A stretch of DNA of 64,000 bases from Acidiphilium sp. (GCA_028688905.1 JAQTXH010000006.1:1-64000), one strand, 5' to 3'. Positions 26,464 through 36,601 are shown, counted from the stretch's first letter. Made by a program: numbers and translations. The notes: generated from the letters alone by a model not told the origin.

Positions 26464-27513
26464 ATGCGAATTGCGCAGATTGCCCCTTTGACCGAAGCGG
26501 TGCCACCCAAGCTTTATGGCGGAACCGAAAGAGTTGTTTCGTTCCTCACTGAGGAACTGGTCGCGATGGGGCACGACGTCACCCTGTTCGCGAGCGGCGA
26601 TTCGGTGACGCGGGCGAAGCTGGAAGCGGTGTGGCCGCGCGCCTTGCGGCTTGATCCCACGATCCGCGATTTCATGGGACCGCATATGCTGCTGATGGAG
26701 CGGGTGCGGCAGATGGCCCATGAATTCGACGTGCTGCATTTCCACATGGATTATTGGCCGGCCTCGTTGTTCTCGCGCCAGGCGGTGCCGTTCGTGACCA
26801 CGCTGCACGGGCGGCTCGATCTGCCGGAATTGAAGCCGGTGTTCGCGGGGCTGCCGCCGATGAACGTGATTTCGATCTCCGACAGCCAGCGCCTGCCCTT
26901 GCCGGAGGCCCATTTTGTCGGGACGATCCATCACGGGTTGCCGGAGTTTTTGCTGACGCCACGGCCAATGGCGCAGGATTATGTCGCCTTCCTCGGGCGT
27001 ATCTGCCCGGAGAAGCGGCCGGACCGGGCGATCCGGATTGCGCGGGCGGCGGGAATTCCCCTGCGTTTGGCGGCGAAGGTGGACCGCGCCGACATCGAAT
27101 ACCACGAGACCACGATCAAGCCGATGCTGGGGCCGGACGCCGATCTGATCGGCGAGATCGACGATCGCAACAAACCGGAGTTTCTGTCGGGGGCCAAGGC
27201 GCTGCTGATGCCGATCGACTGGCCGGAGCCGTTCGGACTGGTGATGATCGAGGCGATGGCCTGCGGCACGCCGGTAATTGCGTACGGGCATGGCTCGGTG
27301 CCGGAGATCATCGAGGACGGCGTGACCGGGTTTATCGTGCAGGACGAGGCGGAAGCCGTGGCGGCGTTGCGGCGGATCGATACGCTGTCGCGCACGCGCA
27401 TCCGCGCCGAGTTCGAGCGGCGGTTCACCGCGCGGCGGATGGCCGAGGATTACCTGGATACGTATGAAAAGCTGATGGTGCCGCGCAACGAGCGGTTGCG
27501 GCTGGTGGGGTAG
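26464..27513 (+). CDS. glycosyltransferase family 4 protein
   Basis: A 349-residue GT-B fold enzyme. The N terminus MRIAQIAPLTEAVPPKLYGGTERVV is the acceptor-side glycine loop, DVLHFHMD and TTLHGRLDLPE follow, and the donor side has FLGRICPEKRPDRAIRIA, PIDWPEPFGLVMIEAMACGTPVIAYGHGSVPEIIEDGVTGF (the E-x7-E motif). The ATG at 26464 has AGGAG upstream. The sugar specificity is unknown; it may contribute to exopolysaccharide or trehalose-like sugar synthesis. Confidence 0.88.
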   Translation: MRIAQIAPLTEAVPPKLYGGTERVVSFLTEELVAMGHDVTLFASGDSVTRAKLEAVWPRALRLDPTIRDFMGPHMLLMERVRQMAHEFDVLHFHMDYWPASLFSRQAVPFVTTLHGRLDLPELKPVFAGLPPMNVISISDSQRLPLPEAHFVGTIHHGLPEFLLTPRPMAQDYVAFLGRICPEKRPDRAIRIARAAGIPLRLAAKVDRADIEYHETTIKPMLGPDADLIGEIDDRNKPEFLSGAKALLMPIDWPEPFGLVMIEAMACGTPVIAYGHGSVPEIIEDGVTGFIVQDEAEAVAALRRIDTLSRTRIRAEFERRFTARRMAEDYLDTYEKLMVPRNERLRLVG

Positions 27514-27720
27514 GCTGGGCTTGATCCCGGCGAGGGGCTGACCGATCGTGATGATCTGAAGTTTCGGGAAGCAGCCGAAGCTGGTGTCGATCATATCGGC
27601 GGCGGCTTCGTGCTGCATGTCGCGGGTGGGCTCGGCCAAGCCGAGGCACAGGCCACCGAGGGCTTCTTCCGCTCCACGGCGGTAGCAACCGGGGTTGCAA
27701 CCGGGCGGAATGAACCGGAC
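27514..27720 (-). pseudogene. possible C-terminal remnant of a DNA methyltransferase-like protein
   Basis: On the minus strand one open frame has strongly coding-like codons and reads AEEALGGLCLGLAEPTRDMQHEAAA then DTSFGCFPKLQIITIGQPLAG and KPSLP. The pattern EP(T)R.M..EAA...FPKLQIITI..L.G.KP..P resembles the last ~60 residues of a group of site-specific DNA methyltransferases found on mobile DNA. There is no start, no catalytic domain and no native stop: the frame runs on antisense into the glycosyltransferase gene. The family assignment is from memory of the motif and is tentative. Confidence 0.4.
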
Positions 27721-27721
27721 C

Positions 27722-27813
27722 GATTGACGCGGAGCGGGACTCCCGATTGACGCGGAGCGGAACTTCCGATTGACGCGGAGCGGGACTCCCAATTGAAGCG
27801 GAGCGGGACTTCC
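27722..27813. repeat. 23-bp tandem repeat, 4 copies
   Basis: Units start at 27722, 27745, 27768 and 27791 with core ATTGACGCGGAGCGG, and the last copy is the most diverged (AATTGAAGCGG). There are no unique spacers, so it is a simple tandem array and not CRISPR. It lies directly after the methyltransferase-like remnant and 17 bp before the WecA-type gene, where it could affect expression. Confidence 0.9.
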
Positions 27814-27829
27814 GCCATGGTCCGCCGGC

Positions 27830-28918
27830 ATGAACCCGGTTCCATTTTTAGCCCATCCCGATTTCGCCGCCCTGGCACTGCCACGCCACATCGCCCTGCT
27901 GGCGGGGCTGGCGCTGTTTTCCGGGATCGTGGTGCGCGCCATGATCACGGTGGGGGTGCCGGACCGGCCGGATGCGCGCAAGGCGCATACCCGGGTGACA
28001 CCGAAATCGGGCGGGGTCGGGATCGTGGCGGCGTTTCTGCTCGGAATCAGCCTGCTGTACCGGTATGGCGAGGTGTCGCGCCTGGCGGCACCCTTGTTCC
28101 TCGGGGTGATCGCGGCGGCGGTGCTCATCGCCACAGTGTCGCTGCTCGACGATCTGTTCGATTTTCCGTTTCTGGTGAAGCTGGGGGCGCAGTTGATCGC
28201 CGCCCTGGTGGCGGTGGGCGCTGGATTGACGGCGCGAAAACTGGATTTTCCGGTGATCGGCGCGGTCGAACTTGGCTGGACCGGGCCGGTGCTGTCACTG
28301 GTGTGGATTTTGTTCGTGACCAACGCGATGAATTTCATCGATGGACTCGATGGTCTGGCGGCGGGGACCACCTTGGTCGCGTGCTTGTTCCTGGCCGGAA
28401 TCGCCGGGCTGCATGGCGGGTTTTTCGTCTATACGACAGCACTGCTGCTGGCCGGGGGCGTTGCCGGGTTTCTGCCGTTCAACTATCCCCGCGCGCGGAT
28501 TTTCATGGGCGATGTCGGCAGCCAGTTCTGCGGGTTCATGCTGGCGGTGCTGGGCATTGCGGCGACGCATTATCAGCATGTGACCCTGTCGTTCCTGGTG
28601 GTGCCCCTGTTGCTGTCGGGCGTGCTGCTGGACGTGAGCTTCACGCTCATCCGGCGTGCCATCGCGGGGCAGAACCTCGCGCAGGCGCATCGGGGGCATT
28701 TATATCAGGTGGCGCACCGCGCCGGGATGGACGCGCGGGTGATCGCGGTCATCTATTGGGGATTCGCCGTGTTCGGCGGTGCCACCGTGGTTGCGTTCCT
28801 GCACGCCGCCACAGATTGGAAACCCATCGTGATCTTCGTGCCCTTAGTGCCGTTTGTAGGATGGGCCGCCTATGTCGCGCATCTGGCACGCCGATCCGCC
28901 CTCGGGGCTTGGGGGTAA
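27830..28918 (+). CDS. polyprenyl-phosphate GlcNAc-1-phosphate transferase (WecA/MraY superfamily)
   Basis: A 362-residue membrane protein with ten to eleven spans that should move a sugar-1-phosphate from a UDP-sugar to undecaprenyl phosphate, starting a surface glycan. Superfamily signatures are present: KAHTRVTPKSGGVGI, SLLDDLFDFPF (Mg-binding DD), FVTNAMNFIDGLDGLAAG, RARIFMGDVGSQFCGF and the cytoplasmic AHRGHLYQ (HxxH-like). The MraY-specific signature is weaker, so a WecA-like role is more likely. Start at the ATG after the 23-bp repeats. Confidence 0.87.
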   Translation: MNPVPFLAHPDFAALALPRHIALLAGLALFSGIVVRAMITVGVPDRPDARKAHTRVTPKSGGVGIVAAFLLGISLLYRYGEVSRLAAPLFLGVIAAAVLIATVSLLDDLFDFPFLVKLGAQLIAALVAVGAGLTARKLDFPVIGAVELGWTGPVLSLVWILFVTNAMNFIDGLDGLAAGTTLVACLFLAGIAGLHGGFFVYTTALLLAGGVAGFLPFNYPRARIFMGDVGSQFCGFMLAVLGIAATHYQHVTLSFLVVPLLLSGVLLDVSFTLIRRAIAGQNLAQAHRGHLYQVAHRAGMDARVIAVIYWGFAVFGGATVVAFLHAATDWKPIVIFVPLVPFVGWAAYVAHLARRSALGAWG

Positions 28919-28934
28919 GGCAGGTAAGCCCGGC

Positions 28935-30410
28935 TCAGACGAGGCGCGTTTCAGCGTCCAGGCCGACCATGGAGGCGAGGCGGCTGAGGCGGCGGTCGAT
29001 CGGGTCGCCGGCGAAGACGCCGCTGGAGGCGTCCAGGGTCAGGATCAGTTTGTTTTCCTCGCGGGTAAGGTGAGTGGCGGCGAGCAGGGCAGGGGTTCCG
29101 GCCGAGAGCGTGTAGGCGAGGCGGAGGGCGATGCCGAGGGTTTCGGCGCGGCGCGCGGCGGCCATGTCGAGCAGGGCGCGGGCGGGGGCGAGGAACAAAC
29201 TATCGGGCGGGGCCTCGTACCGCAACGCAAGGGTGAGGGCGAGGAAGGCGCGCGCGTGATGGTCGAGGCCGACGCCGGTCTGGCGCAGTACGCGGAGGAA
29301 GGCTTGTTCGGCGCGATATTCGGGGTGTTCGTGGTTGCCGATGTCGGAAAACCAGCAGGCCCCTTCGCGCAAGCGGCGCTGGGCGTTGGTTTCGGTGGGA
29401 AACAGGGGTGTGGTCCAGGCGATCAGGGCGTCCGGCACGTTGGGATCGCGCAGCAGCCCGGCCGTAAGGTCGCGGCCGGCGGCGACAAGGGGGTCCTGCC
29501 CGCGCGTTTCCGGCGGCAACTGGCGCAGGAACCAGCCTTCGCGCAATCCATTGGCGCTGAACACGACGCGGGCGGCTCCGGTGGCGCGCAGCAGGCGACG
29601 CAAAATGATGGCGGCGTAGGGCAGGTCGTCGATGCGTTTGCGGGCCACGCCGGGCATGCGTTCGATCAGTTTGCGCCCGGCGTCGCCGATGACGGCAGAA
29701 AGATCACGGGCTTCGTCACGGCCGATGGTGTAGTGGTGAACCATGGCGAGCGGGTAGCCGGTCTGGGCGATGTGGATGCGGGCGAGGGCGCGAAAGGCAC
29801 CGCCTGACACGTAAAGGTCGCCCCCGGTACCTTCGGGCAGGAACGGAATGGCGGCGAGTTCATCGGCGACGATGGTTTTGGCACGGGCCGGATTGCCTCC
29901 CGCGCGTTCGGCGAGGCGGATGACGCCGACCGGCATGGTGGCGGCGGCACCAATGCTGCCGGCGGCAAGGCGGACGACTTCGAGCGAACCGCCGCCAAGA
30001 TCGGCGAGAATGCCATCCGCGCCGGGAATGCCGCAGAGCACGCCCTCGGCGGAGAGGCGGGCTTCTTCCTCGCCGGTGAGGGTAATGACGTCGAGACCCG
30101 GCGTAGCGGCTTCAAGCCGGGCAACAAACTCCGGACCGTTGGCGGCATCCCGCACCGCCGAGGTGGCGAGGGCTTCGAACGGATAGGCGTGCATCGCACG
30201 GGCGATGGCCCCGTAGCGCCGCACCACGGTGATGGCTTCGTCCATTGAGGCGGCATCGAGATTGCCGGTGGCGATAAGGCCGCGCGCGAGGCGGAGGACG
30301 GCTTTTTCGTTGAAAATCTGGAGCGGGTTGCGGGATTCGCCCTGGAACACCACAAGGCGGACCGAATTGGACCCAAGATCGACGACGGCGCGGCGGGCAA
30401 AGCTCTGCAT
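28935..30410 (-). CDS. ppx: Ppx/GppA exopolyphosphatase
   Basis: A 491-residue ASKHA-fold phosphatase that releases phosphate from polyphosphate and/or hydrolyses pppGpp. Motifs: VVDLGSNSVRLVVF (phosphate 1), ATSAVRDAANG, LTGEEEARLSAEGVLCGI (with catalytic Glu) and LADLGGGSLEVVRLA (phosphate 2), followed by a C-terminal HD-like helical domain. It is divergent from argD and converges with the WecA-type gene. The matching kinase ppk1 is at 37419; in many alphaproteobacteria the two genes are neighbours. Confidence 0.92.
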   Translation of the reverse strand: MQSFARRAVVDLGSNSVRLVVFQGESRNPLQIFNEKAVLRLARGLIATGNLDAASMDEAITVVRRYGAIARAMHAYPFEALATSAVRDAANGPEFVARLEAATPGLDVITLTGEEEARLSAEGVLCGIPGADGILADLGGGSLEVVRLAAGSIGAAATMPVGVIRLAERAGGNPARAKTIVADELAAIPFLPEGTGGDLYVSGGAFRALARIHIAQTGYPLAMVHHYTIGRDEARDLSAVIGDAGRKLIERMPGVARKRIDDLPYAAIILRRLLRATGAARVVFSANGLREGWFLRQLPPETRGQDPLVAAGRDLTAGLLRDPNVPDALIAWTTPLFPTETNAQRRLREGACWFSDIGNHEHPEYRAEQAFLRVLRQTGVGLDHHARAFLALTLALRYEAPPDSLFLAPARALLDMAAARRAETLGIALRLAYTLSAGTPALLAATHLTREENKLILTLDASSGVFAGDPIDRRLSRLASMVGLDAETRLV

Positions 30411-30583
30411 GGGCGGGTGCGTAGCGTGTCTTTCCGGGTCGCGATAGAGGGCTTTAAACTGTTGTCATTGTCACGGGGGCTGCGTCATTTTCCGCATCGT
30501 CTTTGGCTGTCCCTCGAAATTGGCGTTTGACTTACGGCGGCGGCTTCGCACAATACCAGACTTGCGGAAGAAAGTGACGGCTA

Positions 30584-31780
30584 ATGATCTCGTCTTTGAT
30601 GCCAAATTACAATCGGATCGACCTTTCGTTCAGCCATGGCGACGGGGTGTGGCTGGTGGCGGACGATGGCCGGCGATTCCTGGATTTTGGTGCCGGGATT
30701 GCCACCTCGTCGCTTGGGCACGGTCATCCCGGGCTGACGCGCGCGATTGCCGAGCAGGCGGCGCGGGTGATGCATGTTTCGAATTTGTATCGGGTGCCGC
30801 AAGCGGAGCGGCTGGCGGAGCGGCTGGTCGCGGCGAGCTTTGCCGACAGCGTGTTCTTTTGCAACTCCGGGGCGGAGGCGAACGAGGCGCTGGTCAAAGC
30901 CTTTCGCAAGACGATGGCGGACGAGGGCAAGCCTGAACGCTACCGGGTGATTTGTGCCGAGGGCGCGTTTCATGGCCGCACGCTGGCGATGATTTCAGCG
31001 ACCGGCAATGCCCGGTATCTGGCGGGGTTCGGGCCGGCGGTCGAGGGGTTCGATCATGTGCCGTTCAATAATCTGAATGAATTGCGCGCGGCGATCACCC
31101 CGGAGACGGCGGGGATTTTGGTCGAGCCGGTGCAGGGTGAGGGCGGGGTGCGGCCGGCATCCGCCGCATATTTGCGCGGGTTGCGCGCAGCGGCGGACGA
31201 GTTTGGCCTTCTGCTGGGGTTCGACGAAGTGCAGTGCGGAATGGGGCGGACCGGCCGGCTGTTCGCGCATGAATGGGCGGGTGTGGTGCCCGATGCGGTG
31301 AGCACGGCGAAAGGGATCGGCGGCGGGTTTCCCCTGGGAGCCATGCTGGCGCGCGAGCGGGTGGCGCAACATCTGGTTCCGGGCAGCCACGGCACCACGT
31401 TCGGCGGCAACCCGCTGGCGTGTGCGGCGGGAAATGCCGTGCTGGACGTGGTTTTGGCACCAGGGTTTCTCGACGAGGTGGTGCGGACGGGCGCGCGGTT
31501 CCGTCAGGGACTGGAGGCGCTGGTGCTGCGGCACGGCGATGTGTTCAGCGCGGTGCGAGGCCAGGGGTTGATGCAAGGGCTGGTGTGCGCGGTGCCGAAT
31601 GGCGACGCGCAGAGTGCGTGTCTGGTCGAGGGTCTGCTCGCGGTGGCGGCGGGGGATAATGTGCTGCGGTTGGTGCCGCCGTTGATCGTGACCGAGGCCG
31701 AGATCGATGATGCGCTGGCGCGGCTCGATGGCGTGGCGCGGCGTTGCAAACCCTATGCGTTTGCGGACGCCGCGAAATGA
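30584..31780 (+). CDS. argD: acetylornithine aminotransferase
   Basis: PLP enzyme of arginine biosynthesis converting N-acetylglutamate semialdehyde to N-acetylornithine. The 398-residue product has the expected [37 protein letters not shown] (phosphate-binding), [13 protein letters not shown], the Asp of [13 protein letters not shown] and the PLP lysine in [15 protein letters not shown]. The ATG at 30584 has only a weak purine-rich site; an ATG five codons later is possible. It is translationally coupled to argF. Confidence 0.94.
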   Translation: MISSLMPNYNRIDLSFSHGDGVWLVADDGRRFLDFGAGIATSSLGHGHPGLTRAIAEQAARVMHVSNLYRVPQAERLAERLVAASFADSVFFCNSGAEANEALVKAFRKTMADEGKPERYRVICAEGAFHGRTLAMISATGNARYLAGFGPAVEGFDHVPFNNLNELRAAITPETAGILVEPVQGEGGVRPASAAYLRGLRAAADEFGLLLGFDEVQCGMGRTGRLFAHEWAGVVPDAVSTAKGIGGGFPLGAMLARERVAQHLVPGSHGTTFGGNPLACAAGNAVLDVVLAPGFLDEVVRTGARFRQGLEALVLRHGDVFSAVRGQGLMQGLVCAVPNGDAQSACLVEGLLAVAAGDNVLRLVPPLIVTEAEIDDALARLDGVARRCKPYAFADAAK

Positions 31781-32715
31781 GCATCGCGATCGGGACGGGA
31801 AATAACGACGAAAAGCCGAGGCATTTTCTGGATTTGGCGCTGATCGAAACGCCGGTGCTGCGCCGGATTCTGGACCAGGCGGTGCGGTTCAAGCGGGCTG
31901 GGCGATCGGCCTCGCGGCCCCTCGCCGGCCGGGCGCTGGCGATGATTTTCGAGAAGCCCTCGACCCGCACGCGGGTGAGTTTCGAGATGGCGATGCGCGG
32001 GCTGGGTGGCGATGTGGTGATGCTGTCGTCGCGCGAAATGCAAATCGGGCGCGGCGAGACGGTGGCCGACACCGCGCGGGTGCTGTCGCGCTATGTGGAC
32101 GCCATCATGTTGCGGACCGATCGGGAGTCCAAGCTGCGGGAACTGGCCGCGTATGCGACGGTGCCGGTGATCAACGGGCTGACCGAGCGGTCGCATCCGT
32201 GCCAGGTGATGGCGGATGTGATGACGTTCGAGGAGCGGCAGGGACCGATCGCCGGACAAAAAATCGCCTGGGTCGGCGATGGCAACAACATGGCGAAAAG
32301 CTGGATCGAGGCGGCGGCGCGGTTCGGTTTCCGGCTCGATCTGGCGTGTCCGGCAGAATTACCGCCCGAGGCGGCGGCGCTCGACTGGGCACGGGCACAG
32401 GGGGCGGAGGTCGTGCTGACCACCGACCCGGATGCGGCGGCGGCGGGTGCCCGTTGCGTGGTGACCGACACTTGGGTCAGCATGAGCGATGATGATACCG
32501 AAAGCCGGCACAACCTGCTGGCGGCGTTTCAGGTCAATGAGCGACTGATGGCCGGCGCGGCCAAGGACGCGATTTTCATGCATTGCCTGCCAGCGCACCG
32601 GGGCGAGGAGGTCAGCGCCGGGGTGATCGATGGACCGCAATCGGTGGTATTCGACGAGGCGGAGAACCGGCTGTTCGCGCAGCAGGGGATATTGGCGTGG
32701 GCGCTGGGTGCCTGA
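31777..32715 (+). CDS. argF: ornithine carbamoyltransferase
   Basis: Forms citrulline from ornithine and carbamoyl phosphate. The 312-residue protein has the carbamoyl-phosphate motif [16 protein letters not shown], the ornithine-binding DTWVSMSDD and HCLPAHRG; all signature residues are present. The ATG at 31777 overlaps the argD stop (ATGA); the frame opens further upstream but that part overlaps argD. The argD-argF pair forms the usual alphaproteobacterial operon. Confidence 0.96.
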   Translation: MSIAIGTGNNDEKPRHFLDLALIETPVLRRILDQAVRFKRAGRSASRPLAGRALAMIFEKPSTRTRVSFEMAMRGLGGDVVMLSSREMQIGRGETVADTARVLSRYVDAIMLRTDRESKLRELAAYATVPVINGLTERSHPCQVMADVMTFEERQGPIAGQKIAWVGDGNNMAKSWIEAAARFGFRLDLACPAELPPEAAALDWARAQGAEVVLTTDPDAAAAGARCVVTDTWVSMSDDDTESRHNLLAAFQVNERLMAGAAKDAIFMHCLPAHRGEEVSAGVIDGPQSVVFDEAENRLFAQQGILAWALGA

Positions 32716-32810
32716 CGCACCCACTCGCGCGCATCAGGCGATCAGTATTAGGCGATAGGCTGCGGAAAGGCGACCCGGCGGGCCGCCCCCGATTAATGCC
32801 AGACGATGGG

Positions 32811-32975
32811 TCAACGCCAGACGGTGAACGCCGCGATCAGAAGCATGATCACGACCAGACTGATAACGGTAATGACCAGAAAGCGGGTGAAACCATTCCA
32901 ACCGGCTTGGCTGTTTTGCTCAAGCTGCTCCAGACCGATGGGAAGATTGTTCGATGTATCAGTGTCGACCATCAT
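32811..32975 (-). CDS. small membrane protein, aa3-type cytochrome c oxidase subunit IV-like
   Basis: A 54-residue reading frame with an AAGG ribosome site before two tandem ATGs (32975, 32972). The first 25 residues are polar (DTSNNLPIGLEQLEQN), then SQAGWNGFTRFLVITVI leads into a single hydrophobic helix LVVIMLLIAAFTVW. The W-x-GF-x-x-F motif before one membrane span is the pattern of bacterial aa3 oxidase subunit IV. Such short proteins are easily overlooked. It converges with argF. The family call is tentative because so many single-span proteins look alike. Confidence 0.65.
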   Translation of the reverse strand: MMVDTDTSNNLPIGLEQLEQNSQAGWNGFTRFLVITVISLVVIMLLIAAFTVWR

Positions 32976-33061
32976 GTTCGCCTTAACCCTTTCGCGTCGC
33001 GTTCGCGCATCCTCATGTCACACGGTTTCGTGACACTTTCAACGATTATTGTGTCTTGGCG

Positions 33062-33682
33062 TCAAGCGCAAGGGCTGACCAAGGCGGCGGTGGACTCAGC
33101 GGGAACCGACTGTCCGCTGATATGGTGTGAAAGTGCCATCGGGAAAATAATATGCTCCTGGGCGAGCACCCTGTCACCCAGGGTTTGCGCGGTGTCGTCG
33201 GGTAGCACCGGAACCGCCGCCTGAGCCAGGATCGGCCCGTCATCCATGGTTTCGGTGACCAGATGCACCGTGCAGCCATGGATTTTGATGCCGGCGGCAA
33301 GGGCGCGGGCGTGGGTATCCAGACCGGGAAACGCCGGCAACAGGGCGGGGTGGATGTTCAGCATCCGGCCCGCCCAGTGCTGCACAAAATAGGGGGTCAG
33401 CAGGCGCATGTAGCCCGCGAGGCAGACGATGGTGCATCCTGCGGCGTCCAGCGCATGGGTCATTTGCGCTTCATGCGTGGCACGGTCGGCGCGGAAATCG
33501 CGGCTGGGAATCGCCTGCGCGGCGATGCCATGGCGGCGGGCGATTTCGAGGCCGGGGGCGTCGCTACGGTTGGACAGCACGAGGGCGATTTCGGCCGGGT
33601 ATCCCGATTGTGCGGCGGCGCGGATCAACGCCTGCATGTTCGAGCCACGGCCGGAAATCAGGATGCCGACACGCGGTTTCAT
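33062..33682 (-). CDS. purN: phosphoribosylglycinamide formyltransferase
   Basis: Transfers the formyl group of 10-formyltetrahydrofolate to GAR, step three of purine synthesis. The 206-residue enzyme shows [15 protein letters not shown] (phosphate loop), [20 protein letters not shown] with the catalytic Asn-His, [17 protein letters not shown] with the catalytic Asp. The ATG overlaps the purM stop by four bases, so the two are translated together. Confidence 0.96.
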   Translation of the reverse strand: MKPRVGILISGRGSNMQALIRAAAQSGYPAEIALVLSNRSDAPGLEIARRHGIAAQAIPSRDFRADRATHEAQMTHALDAAGCTIVCLAGYMRLLTPYFVQHWAGRMLNIHPALLPAFPGLDTHARALAAGIKIHGCTVHLVTETMDDGPILAQAAVPVLPDDTAQTLGDRVLAQEHIIFPMALSHHISGQSVPAESTAALVSPCA

Positions 33683-34749
33683 GCAAACAGCGAGGTGGGG
33701 TTGGCGATATGGAGCGTCGCGGCACCTTCGGCGGCGACAATCCGGCCGAGGGGGAACGGGACCATGCCCTCATTTGCCAGACACCCGATGGCGGCGGCGT
33801 GATCGGCGGCGCGGATGACCAGCACCATGCCGACGCCGCAGTTGAAGACGCGGAGCATTTCCGCCGCATCGACGCCGCCGGTCCGGGCCAGCCAACGGAA
33901 AACCGCCGGTATCGGCCAGTTTATATCGATTGTGGCGGCGCACCCCGCGGGCAGCACCCGCGGCAGATTGCCGGGCAGGCCGCCGCCGGTGATATGGGCG
34001 GCGGCACGCAGCAAACCGGCGCGGGCCAAGGCCAGGACCGGCCGGACATAAAGCGCGGTCGGCGTCATCAGCGCTGCCCCCAATGTCTGTTCCGGCGCGA
34101 ACGGTGCCGGTGCGCCAAGCGCGATGCCGGCGGTTTCGACAATTTGGCGCACCAGGGAAAATCCGTTGGAATGAACGCCGGTACTGGGCAGACCGAGCAG
34201 AACATCGCCCGCCGCCACACCATCGGGCAGCAAGGTGCCGCGCTCGGCGGCCCCGACGGCAAACCCGGCGAGATCGTAATCGCCCTTGCCATACATGCCC
34301 GGCATTTCAGCGGTCTCACCGCCGGTCAGCGCGCAGCCGACGCGCCGGCAGCCCTCGGCGATGCCGGCGATCACCCGGGTCGCGATGGCGGGATCGAGCT
34401 GGCCGGTTGCGAAATAATCGAGGAAAAACAAAGGTTCGGCACCCTGCACCACCAGATCGTTGACGCACATGGCGACAAGGTCGATCCCCACCGTGTCGTG
34501 GATGCCAGTGTCGATCGCAAGGCGCAGCTTGGTGCCGACGCCATCGGTGGTGGCGACCAGCACCGGGTCGGTAAAGCCCGCTGCCCGCGGATCGAACAGC
34601 GCGCCGAAGCCGCCGATGCCACCGATCACGCCGGGGCGGGTCGTCGCCTTGGCCAGCGGCTTGATCGCCTCGACCAGCGCGTCACCCGCCGCGATATCCA
34701 CGCCGGCACCGCGATAGGTCGCACCGTTCCTGCCGTCGTCGCTGGTCAT
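33679..34749 (-). CDS. purM: phosphoribosylformylglycinamidine cyclo-ligase
   Basis: Closes the imidazole ring of AIR using ATP, step five of purine synthesis. The 356-residue protein has the conserved [86 protein letters not shown] and [15 protein letters not shown] blocks. It heads the purM-purN operon and is divergent from pgsA. Confidence 0.97.
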   Translation of the reverse strand: MTSDDGRNGATYRGAGVDIAAGDALVEAIKPLAKATTRPGVIGGIGGFGALFDPRAAGFTDPVLVATTDGVGTKLRLAIDTGIHDTVGIDLVAMCVNDLVVQGAEPLFFLDYFATGQLDPAIATRVIAGIAEGCRRVGCALTGGETAEMPGMYGKGDYDLAGFAVGAAERGTLLPDGVAAGDVLLGLPSTGVHSNGFSLVRQIVETAGIALGAPAPFAPEQTLGAALMTPTALYVRPVLALARAGLLRAAAHITGGGLPGNLPRVLPAGCAATIDINWPIPAVFRWLARTGGVDAAEMLRVFNCGVGMVLVIRAADHAAAIGCLANEGMVPFPLGRIVAAEGAATLHIANPTSLFA

Positions 34750-34934
34750 GCAAGCCTCCGATGCGCTAATCTTCGTTCATGAATGACCGGCGCACGAGGT
34801 CCGCCAGCGGTAGCCGCCAGAAAACCGGGCAGGAGCACGGCAGGCATTCGGCGCGGTTATCACCACACCCCACGATCCAGCGCAACCGGGCCAGCGCAAC
34901 CGGGTCACGCGCAGGAGATGAAAGCGGAATAGAG

Positions 34935-35510
34935 ATGCCGGACGGAATGAGTAACCCCCGGTCGGGTGCGATGGTCTCCACCGATGTGGTCACGGTGCCC
35001 AACATTCTGACCTTCGGGCGGATTTGCGCGGTCCCGGTCGCGATCTGGCTCGTGCTGCGCGGCGAATGCGGGATTGCCACGATATTGTTCGCCCTCGCCG
35101 GCCTGACCGACGCGCTCGATGGCTGGCTCGCCCGCCGCCAGGGCGTATCCGCCCTGGGTACCCTGCTCGACCCGCTCGCCGACAAATTATTGCTGACCTC
35201 GATGTTCATCACCCTGGCCGCCGTCGGGCGGCTGCCGCTCTGGCTGGCGATTATGGTGGTGTTTCGCGATATCATGATCATCGGCGGGATCGGCTTGCTG
35301 CGACTCATCGGCAGCCCCGTGGTGATCCGGCCGCTGATCATCTCCAAACTCAACACCGTGGCCCAGATCGGGCTGGTGGGCGTCGCTCTTGCGGAGGCGG
35401 GATTTGCCGTGCATCCGCCCTATATACGAACGGCGCTGATTGGTCTGGTCGCGCTGACCACGTTGATTTCAGGGGGGGCCTACGTCATGCGCGGCACGAA
35501 ACTGGTATGA
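34935..35510 (+). CDS. pgsA: CDP-diacylglycerol--glycerol-3-phosphate 3-phosphatidyltransferase
   Basis: Makes phosphatidylglycerol phosphate in the inner membrane. About 191 residues, with four to five spans. The CDP-alcohol phosphotransferase signature is complete: D-x2-DG-x2-AR-x8-G-x3-D-x3-D in TDALDGWLARRQGVSALGTLLDPLADK. Several starts are possible; I use the ATG at 34935 because the conserved domain begins soon after (VVTVPNILTFGRI). The frame opens at 34779 but the extra residues look non-conserved. It is coupled to the following permease gene. Confidence 0.88.
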   Translation: MPDGMSNPRSGAMVSTDVVTVPNILTFGRICAVPVAIWLVLRGECGIATILFALAGLTDALDGWLARRQGVSALGTLLDPLADKLLLTSMFITLAAVGRLPLWLAIMVVFRDIMIIGGIGLLRLIGSPVVIRPLIISKLNTVAQIGLVGVALAEAGFAVHPPYIRTALIGLVALTTLISGGAYVMRGTKLV

Positions 35511-36601
35511 GCGGACAGATCGAAAGCGGCCCTCGTTGGCAGCGTATTGTGGCAATCGCCGCCGCGCTGGTGCTGGCCATCCTGTTTTTGCGGCTGTTTT
35601 CGCCGATATTGCTGCCCTTCGTGGCCGCCGCCGGCATCGCCTATTTTCTGGACCCGGCGGTTTCGGCGTTAACCCGGCTGCGGGTGCCGCGGTCTCTGGG
35701 CACCGCGATCATGCTGCTCGCGCTGATCGCCAGTGTCGCACTGGCCGCTCTGCTGCTCTATCCGCTGATCTCGGCCCAGATCGGGCTGCTGAGCCACCAA
35801 CTGCCGGGAATGATCGACGGGCTGCAAAAATTCGTCACCCGTGAGATCAATAGTATCCAGCAACGGTTCGGCCACGGCTTCGTATCGACCAAACTCCAGT
35901 CATTGGTCAGCAACGAAGCCGGTACCATCATGGGGTTTGCCGGTACGGCGGCGCGGCGCGTGGTGGGAACCGGGTTCGTCGTGATCAATATTCTGACCCT
36001 GCTGATCATCACCCCGATTGTCGCGTTCTATTTCCTGCGCGACTGGCCCTTTTTCATCGCGCGCATCGATTCCTGGCTGCCGCGCTCGCATGAAAGCGTG
36101 ATCCGCAACCTGGCGCAGGAGATCAGCCGGATTCTGAACGCATGGCTGCGGGGGCAGGCGATTTGCTGTCTGTTCCTTGGCGTATTCTACGCCATCGCGC
36201 TGAGCCTCGCGGGGCTGAACCTGGGTCTGGTGATCGGGCTGACGGCGGGCTTATTGTCGTTCATCCCCTATGTCGGCACCATCGTGGGGGCGGTGTCGTC
36301 GATCGTGCTGGCGCTGGGGCAGTTCAACGGGATCGATCACGTCATCGTCGTCGCGGTGATTTTCGTGGTCGGCCAATTGCTGAACGATTATGTGGTGGCT
36401 CCACGGTTTCTGGGCGACCGCCTGGGCTTGTCGGCGGTATGGGTAATTTTCGCGTTGTTCGCAGGGGCGGAAACCTTTGGGTTTCTCGGCGTTTTGCTGG
36501 CCGTGCCGGTCACCGCCACGCTGGGCGTGCTCGCCCGGTTCTGGCTGCGCCGCTACCTGCAGAGTTCCCTGTATCTCGATCCGCCGAACCCCGATGTCTG
36601 A
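35507..36601 (+). CDS. AI-2E family transporter (PerM-like)
   Basis: A 364-residue membrane protein with about eight spans. The region FIPYVGTIVGAVSSIVLALGQF and the C-terminal APRFLGDRLGLSAVWVIFALFAGAETFGFLGVLLAVPVTATLGVL are hallmarks of the family. Members export signals, peptides or ions; the substrate here is unknown. The ATG overlaps the pgsA stop (ATGA) and its own stop overlaps the next gene by 8 bp, so pgsA, this gene and hdaA form one unit. Confidence 0.88.
   Translation: MSGQIESGPRWQRIVAIAAALVLAILFLRLFSPILLPFVAAAGIAYFLDPAVSALTRLRVPRSLGTAIMLLALIASVALAALLLYPLISAQIGLLSHQLPGMIDGLQKFVTREINSIQQRFGHGFVSTKLQSLVSNEAGTIMGFAGTAARRVVGTGFVVINILTLLIITPIVAFYFLRDWPFFIARIDSWLPRSHESVIRNLAQEISRILNAWLRGQAICCLFLGVFYAIALSLAGLNLGLVIGLTAGLLSFIPYVGTIVGAVSSIVLALGQFNGIDHVIVVAVIFVVGQLLNDYVVAPRFLGDRLGLSAVWVIFALFAGAETFGFLGVLLAVPVTATLGVLARFWLRRYLQSSLYLDPPNPDV

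Noticed and set aside
27722-27813. possible CRISPR array
   Set aside because: The 23-bp units are directly adjacent without unique spacers and no cas genes are present.
26398-28371. 657-codon open frame on the minus strand
   Set aside because: Most of it is antisense to the GT4 and WecA-type genes. Only the short intergenic part (27514-27720) looks coding and is reported separately as a remnant.
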